From NCBI GenBank assembly GCA_001603415.1, contig LUYY01000188.1, positions 1 through 8,987 on the forward strand: a stretch of 8,987 nucleotides of DNA. The letters run 5' to 3'. This DNA comes from Bacteroidales bacterium Bact_07 (GTDB lineage: Bacteria > Bacteroidota > Bacteroidia > Bacteroidales > Tenuifilaceae). Position numbers and translations under genes: made by a program. This document shows, one piece after another, positions 6,387 to 8,987 of this stretch. Positions within the stretch are counted from its first letter, which is position 1; each line of letters opens with the position of its first letter. Below the pieces are notes generated by a model. It was not told the origin of the DNA. It ran no database searches and saw only the letters and a program-made list of their open reading frames with translations.

Positions 6387-8795
6387 ATTTTGGAAAACGC
6401 CTGCAGTCTTATAACCCCAGAAATAGGCAATTGGGTAACCTACTTCCATCATACAGATGTTATACATACCAACTGCAAGGCCTGCACCATAGATTCTTCC
6501 TTCACTGTTGTTGATTGAGGTAACCTCGTTCTTGTTGTATGCACCTGAAAGGTTGGCGTTAATGCTTAAATCGTTTATAAGAGTCTTATAACCAAGTTCC
6601 AGCTCTATACCCTTATTGCTAACTGAACCACCGTTTACTGTGGGTGCTCCGTTGCCAATGTAACCAGGTATTGGGGCTACAACTAAAAGGTCCTTGGTTT
6701 TCTTATTGTAAAGGTCGAGGGTTACACTTAGCTTATCGGATAGGAAGCGGGCATCAACACCTATGTTGGTTTGTTCCGAGGTTTCCCACTTAAGGTCGGG
6801 GTTCGAAATGCCAACCGGGTTGGATCCTAAGGTAATTGTTTCGTCGGTTCCAAAGGTGTACTTACTACCCGAACCTATTAGCGAGGTGTACCTGAAAGCA
6901 CCAATAGCTTCATTACCATTGCGGCCCCAGCCAAAACGCAGCTTTAAGAATGAAAGTGGGGTAAAGCCTTGTAGAAATTCTTCCTTGGACATTAACCATC
7001 CGGCCGAGAAAGCAGGGAAGTAACCAAATCGGTTATTTGATCCAAAGTTTGAGGAACCATCGGCTCTTAAAACGCCTTCGAATACGTATTTCCCTGCAAA
7101 GTCGTAGTTAACACGGCCAAAATATGAGAGTAAAGCGTGCTCATCGGCACCACCCCATGAACGGTAACTGTCCTCATCGGTGCCGTTATTTATCCAGGCA
7201 TGCTCAAAATCGTTAAATATCAAATTGTTTTTCTTGCCACCAATGTATTCATGGTAATACTTATTAGCGGTCATACCCACCATGGCAGCAAAACTATGTT
7301 CACCAACCGATTTTGAATAGGTAAGGGTGTTTTCACTCTGCCAGGTAAACCATTTGTTAACAGTTCCCGATGCTTCCGAAGTGGTAGCTTTAACAATATC
7401 GCTAAGGAAGTAAACCGGAACAAATGAGCGGCTGGAACCATTGGCGTAATCAACGCTAAAACTGGTTTTTGCCTTTAAACCCTTAATAATTTCGAGTTCA
7501 CCCCAAACGTTTCCTACCAATTTGTTTTCCGAATAGTTTGAGTTGAGAACGCTAAGGTAGGCAACAGGGTTTACAACTTCTTGGGTGGCATAGTTTGAGA
7601 TACCCCAAGTGCCATCAGGGTTCTTAACAGGTGTGATTGGGTCCATATTAACCGCCTTGGCAAGGGGACCACCAAATTCGGCATTGGGGTCAATACCACG
7701 GGTTACCTTATTGGTATAAGCCAAATTGTTACCCATACTAAACTTTCCGAACTTGTGGGTGGAGTTTAGTCGGTAGGTGTAACGCTCGTAGTTCGATTTA
7801 CCCTTGGCTACAATACCATCCTGATAGGTGTATGAAAGCGATGAAAGGAACGTTGAATTTTCGTTACCACCGCTAACCGAGAACTGGTGATTGTAGGTAG
7901 GAGCATTCTTGTAGAAAATTTCGTCTTGCCAGTCGGTTCCGTTGCCTACTGAATTTACAAGTGCATCCACATCGGTGAATGGAATGGGGCGGTTATCATT
8001 AGCGTAGCTCTCGTTCATGATAATGGCATATTCCTTGGCATTCAAGAGCGATACCTTGCGCCATGCATTCTGATATCCCATTGAGTAGTCGTAGTTAACC
8101 GAGAACTTGCCTTTTTGGCCTTGTTTGGTGGTGATAAGAACAACGCCGTTGGCACCACGTGCCCCATAAATAGCCGATGCCGAAGCGTCCTTTAAAATTT
8201 CAACCGATTGGATATCGTTGGGGTTTAGGTAATCGATACCGCCAACAGGCATTCCATCTACAATATATAAGGGGTCGGATGTGCCGTTGGTTCCAACACC
8301 ACGGATACGAACAGTGAAACCTTCGCCGGGTTGCCCTGAGTTGGCAATTACTTGAACACCAGCGGTTCTACCCTGAAGAGCTTGTTCTACACGGGTCGGC
8401 GCTGCTTTTTCGATATCATCGCTCGATACCTTTGATACCGATGATGATACTAAGCTTTTCTTTTGCACGCCATAACCAACCACAACGAGCTCTTCAATCA
8501 TCATGGATGATTCCTTCATTACAACGTTAATTTGAGTTCTTCCACCAACGGGAACCTCCTGGGTTTCCATACCCACAAACGAGAACTCTAACGTTTGATT
8601 CGGGAGCACACTGATGGTGTATTTCCCATTAACATCTGTAACAACACCCTTTGAAGGGTTTTCCTTTACCACGATGGTTACCCCCGGTAGGGTCGTCCCA
8701 TCGCTCGATGTGACAGTACCGCTCACATTAATTTCTTGGGCGAGCAGGCTACCGCACCAAAGGATTAAACTAATTACTCCGAAGATTTTTTTCAT
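6384..8795 (-). CDS. SusC-like TonB-dependent transporter, N-terminal 803-residue part
   Basis: This part reads MKKIFGVISLILWCGSLLAQ, a type I signal peptide with likely cleavage after Ala19. A carboxypeptidase-regulatory-like beta-sandwich follows (about 22-97; SGTVTSSDGTTLPGVTIVV). The TonB box is EELVVVGYG (101-109). The plug domain (about 110-226) carries the SusC-family signatures ALQGRTAGVQV, VRIRGVGT, PLYIVDGMPV, IQSVEILKDASASAIYGARGANGVVLITTK. The beta-barrel begins after it and runs to GYKTAGVFQN, where TAA stops translation. No STN domain precedes the regulatory-like domain, so this transporter should not signal to an anti-sigma factor. The complete family protein is about 1000 residues, so roughly a fifth of the barrel is missing from this product. 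The start at 8793-8795 is the only one that gives a proper signal peptide. Confidence 0.9.
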   Translation of the reverse strand: MKKIFGVISLILWCGSLLAQEINVSGTVTSSDGTTLPGVTIVVKENPSKGVVTDVNGKYTISVLPNQTLEFSFVGMETQEVPVGGRTQINVVMKESSMMIEELVVVGYGVQKKSLVSSSVSKVSSDDIEKAAPTRVEQALQGRTAGVQVIANSGQPGEGFTVRIRGVGTNGTSDPLYIVDGMPVGGIDYLNPNDIQSVEILKDASASAIYGARGANGVVLITTKQGQKGKFSVNYDYSMGYQNAWRKVSLLNAKEYAIIMNESYANDNRPIPFTDVDALVNSVGNGTDWQDEIFYKNAPTYNHQFSVSGGNENSTFLSSLSYTYQDGIVAKGKSNYERYTYRLNSTHKFGKFSMGNNLAYTNKVTRGIDPNAEFGGPLAKAVNMDPITPVKNPDGTWGISNYATQEVVNPVAYLSVLNSNYSENKLVGNVWGELEIIKGLKAKTSFSVDYANGSSRSFVPVYFLSDIVKATTSEASGTVNKWFTWQSENTLTYSKSVGEHSFAAMVGMTANKYYHEYIGGKKNNLIFNDFEHAWINNGTDEDSYRSWGGADEHALLSYFGRVNYDFAGKYVFEGVLRADGSSNFGSNNRFGYFPAFSAGWLMSKEEFLQGFTPLSFLKLRFGWGRNGNEAIGAFRYTSLIGSGSKYTFGTDETITLGSNPVGISNPDLKWETSEQTNIGVDARFLSDKLSVTLDLYNKKTKDLLVVAPIPGYIGNGAPTVNGGSVSNKGIELELGYKTLINDLSINANLSGAYNKNEVTSINNSEGRIYGAGLAVGMYNICMMEVGYPIAYFWGYKTAGVFQN

Positions 8796-8913
8796 ACTTA
8801 TTTAGGTTTAGAAATTGGTTTTCGGTGTGCAAGCTAAATTCTTTTAAAAGGCTTTACAACTTTATTGGGGCTTCATGGATTGCACAACCCAATTTCAACT
8901 CTTTCTCATCATT
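8796..8913 (-). promoter_or_regulatory. 5' leader of the operon
   Basis: About 118 bp of non-coding DNA lie between the palindrome and the SusC start codon. It holds a 10-bp palindrome CTTTTAAAAG (8841-8850) and the 9-mer CCGAAAACC (8817-8825, minus strand), the latter also present before the GH3 gene. No known riboswitch, small ORF or clear Shine-Dalgarno sequence is visible. Confidence 0.4.
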
Positions 8914-8927
8914 CGAAAACGTTTTCG
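8914..8927. promoter_or_regulatory. Perfect 14-bp palindrome resembling a LacI/GalR-family operator
   Basis: CGAAAACGTTTTCG is its own reverse complement, with a central CG. LacI/GalR-family regulators, such as CcpA, PurR and many sugar repressors, bind palindromes of this design with AAACGTTT-like cores. It lies about 5-20 bp downstream of the predicted transcription start, a classical place for repression by roadblock or promoter occlusion. The regulator gene is not in the window, and the family assignment rests on the motif alone. Confidence 0.55.
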
Positions 8928-8938
8928 GAGCGCTACAA

Positions 8939-8946
8939 CAAAAGTA
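8939..8946 (-). promoter_or_regulatory. Candidate Bacteroidota -7 promoter element (TACTTTTG)
   Basis: The minus strand reads TACTTTTG, a full match to the Bacteroidota -7 consensus TAnnTTTG. The expected start of transcription is about 8932-8935, giving a leader of about 140 nt before the SusC start. No good TTG (-33) element is found about 19-21 bp upstream, only T-rich DNA, so the call is moderate. It is the best match in the 192 bp upstream of the operon. Confidence 0.45.
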
Positions 8947-8987
8947 CATCAAGAAACTGTCTAAAAATTGTTAAAAAATTAATAATC

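Larger units (their letters stand above)
5757..8795 (-). pseudogene. SusC-like TonB-dependent transporter gene interrupted by an in-frame TAA
   Basis: Taken as one reading frame, this is a complete SusC/RagA-type gene of about 1012 codons: signal peptide, carboxypeptidase-regulatory-like domain, TonB box, plug and beta-barrel, ending in the expected terminal Phe (GVNLSF). One codon, TAA at 6384-6386, breaks it. The 22 codons between that stop and the TTG at 6315-6317 read QQIQDYKSSDG...QPNAKPGD, which is exactly what SusC proteins have between GVFQN and the LIWVD..DDGKIDDQDR block. No frameshift, deletion or insertion is needed to join the halves. It is the first gene of the operon and directly precedes its SusD partner. 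It is called a pseudogene because a barrel lacking its last 208 residues should not fold; a sequencing error or readthrough would restore function. Confidence 0.8.

Noticed and set aside
5757..8795. An alternative genetic code in which TAA is read as Gln.
   Set aside because: TAA ends the SusC, SusD and SGBP-like proteins at their expected C-termini, and no bacterial code with TAA as Gln is established.
8841..8850. The palindrome CTTTTAAAAG in the leader as a regulatory site.
   Set aside because: It is a short A/T-rich self-complementary stretch expected by chance and has no paired element or known motif.
1..8987. CRISPR arrays, tRNA or rRNA genes, insertion sequences and attachment sites.
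   Set aside because: No repeat-spacer pattern, RNA-gene signature, transposase sequence or terminal inverted repeats were seen; about 97% of the window is explained by the four-gene operon.

Overview
The window holds one minus-strand operon typical of a Bacteroidota polysaccharide utilization locus (PUL). In transcription order, from high to low coordinates, it contains: a regulatory region at about 8796-8987; a SusC-like TonB-dependent transporter (5757-8795); a SusD-like glycan-binding lipoprotein (4153-5742); a PKD-domain surface glycan-binding lipoprotein (2377-4137); and a BglX-type family 3 glycoside hydrolase (70-2313). Bacteroidota is indicated by the SusC/SusD pair, the TAnnTTTG-type promoter match, the lack of clear Shine-Dalgarno sequences, and the lipoprotein-rich gene set. 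The genus cannot be read from the window.

The genes describe a working scheme. SusD and the PKD protein would capture a glucan fragment at the cell surface, SusC would import it across the outer membrane with TonB energy, and the GH3 enzyme would release glucose from the non-reducing ends of the oligosaccharides. The combination of SusC, SusD, a PKD-type binding protein and a BglX-like GH3 suggests a beta-glucan, perhaps of the laminarin type. No endo-acting enzyme lies in the window, so the substrate is an inference.

The main anomaly is in the transporter gene. It is cut at codon 804 of about 1012 by one in-frame TAA (6384-6386). The reading frame continues unchanged on the other side into a perfectly normal SusC C-terminus. 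No bases appear to be gained or lost, and the other operon genes are intact. This points to a very recent nonsense mutation (most simply CAA to TAA), a sequence error, or, less likely, readthrough.

Two regulatory structures stand out. A perfect 14-bp palindrome with a central CG (8914-8927) resembles a LacI/GalR-family operator and sits just downstream of a candidate promoter. A perfect 12-bp hairpin (2337-2364) lies in the only sizeable intergenic gap, between the binding-protein gene and the GH3 gene. It overlaps a second, mutually exclusive 7-bp hairpin, so expression of the GH3 gene may be uncoupled from the upstream genes. The remaining non-coding DNA (1-69 and 8947-8987) is short and AT-rich.
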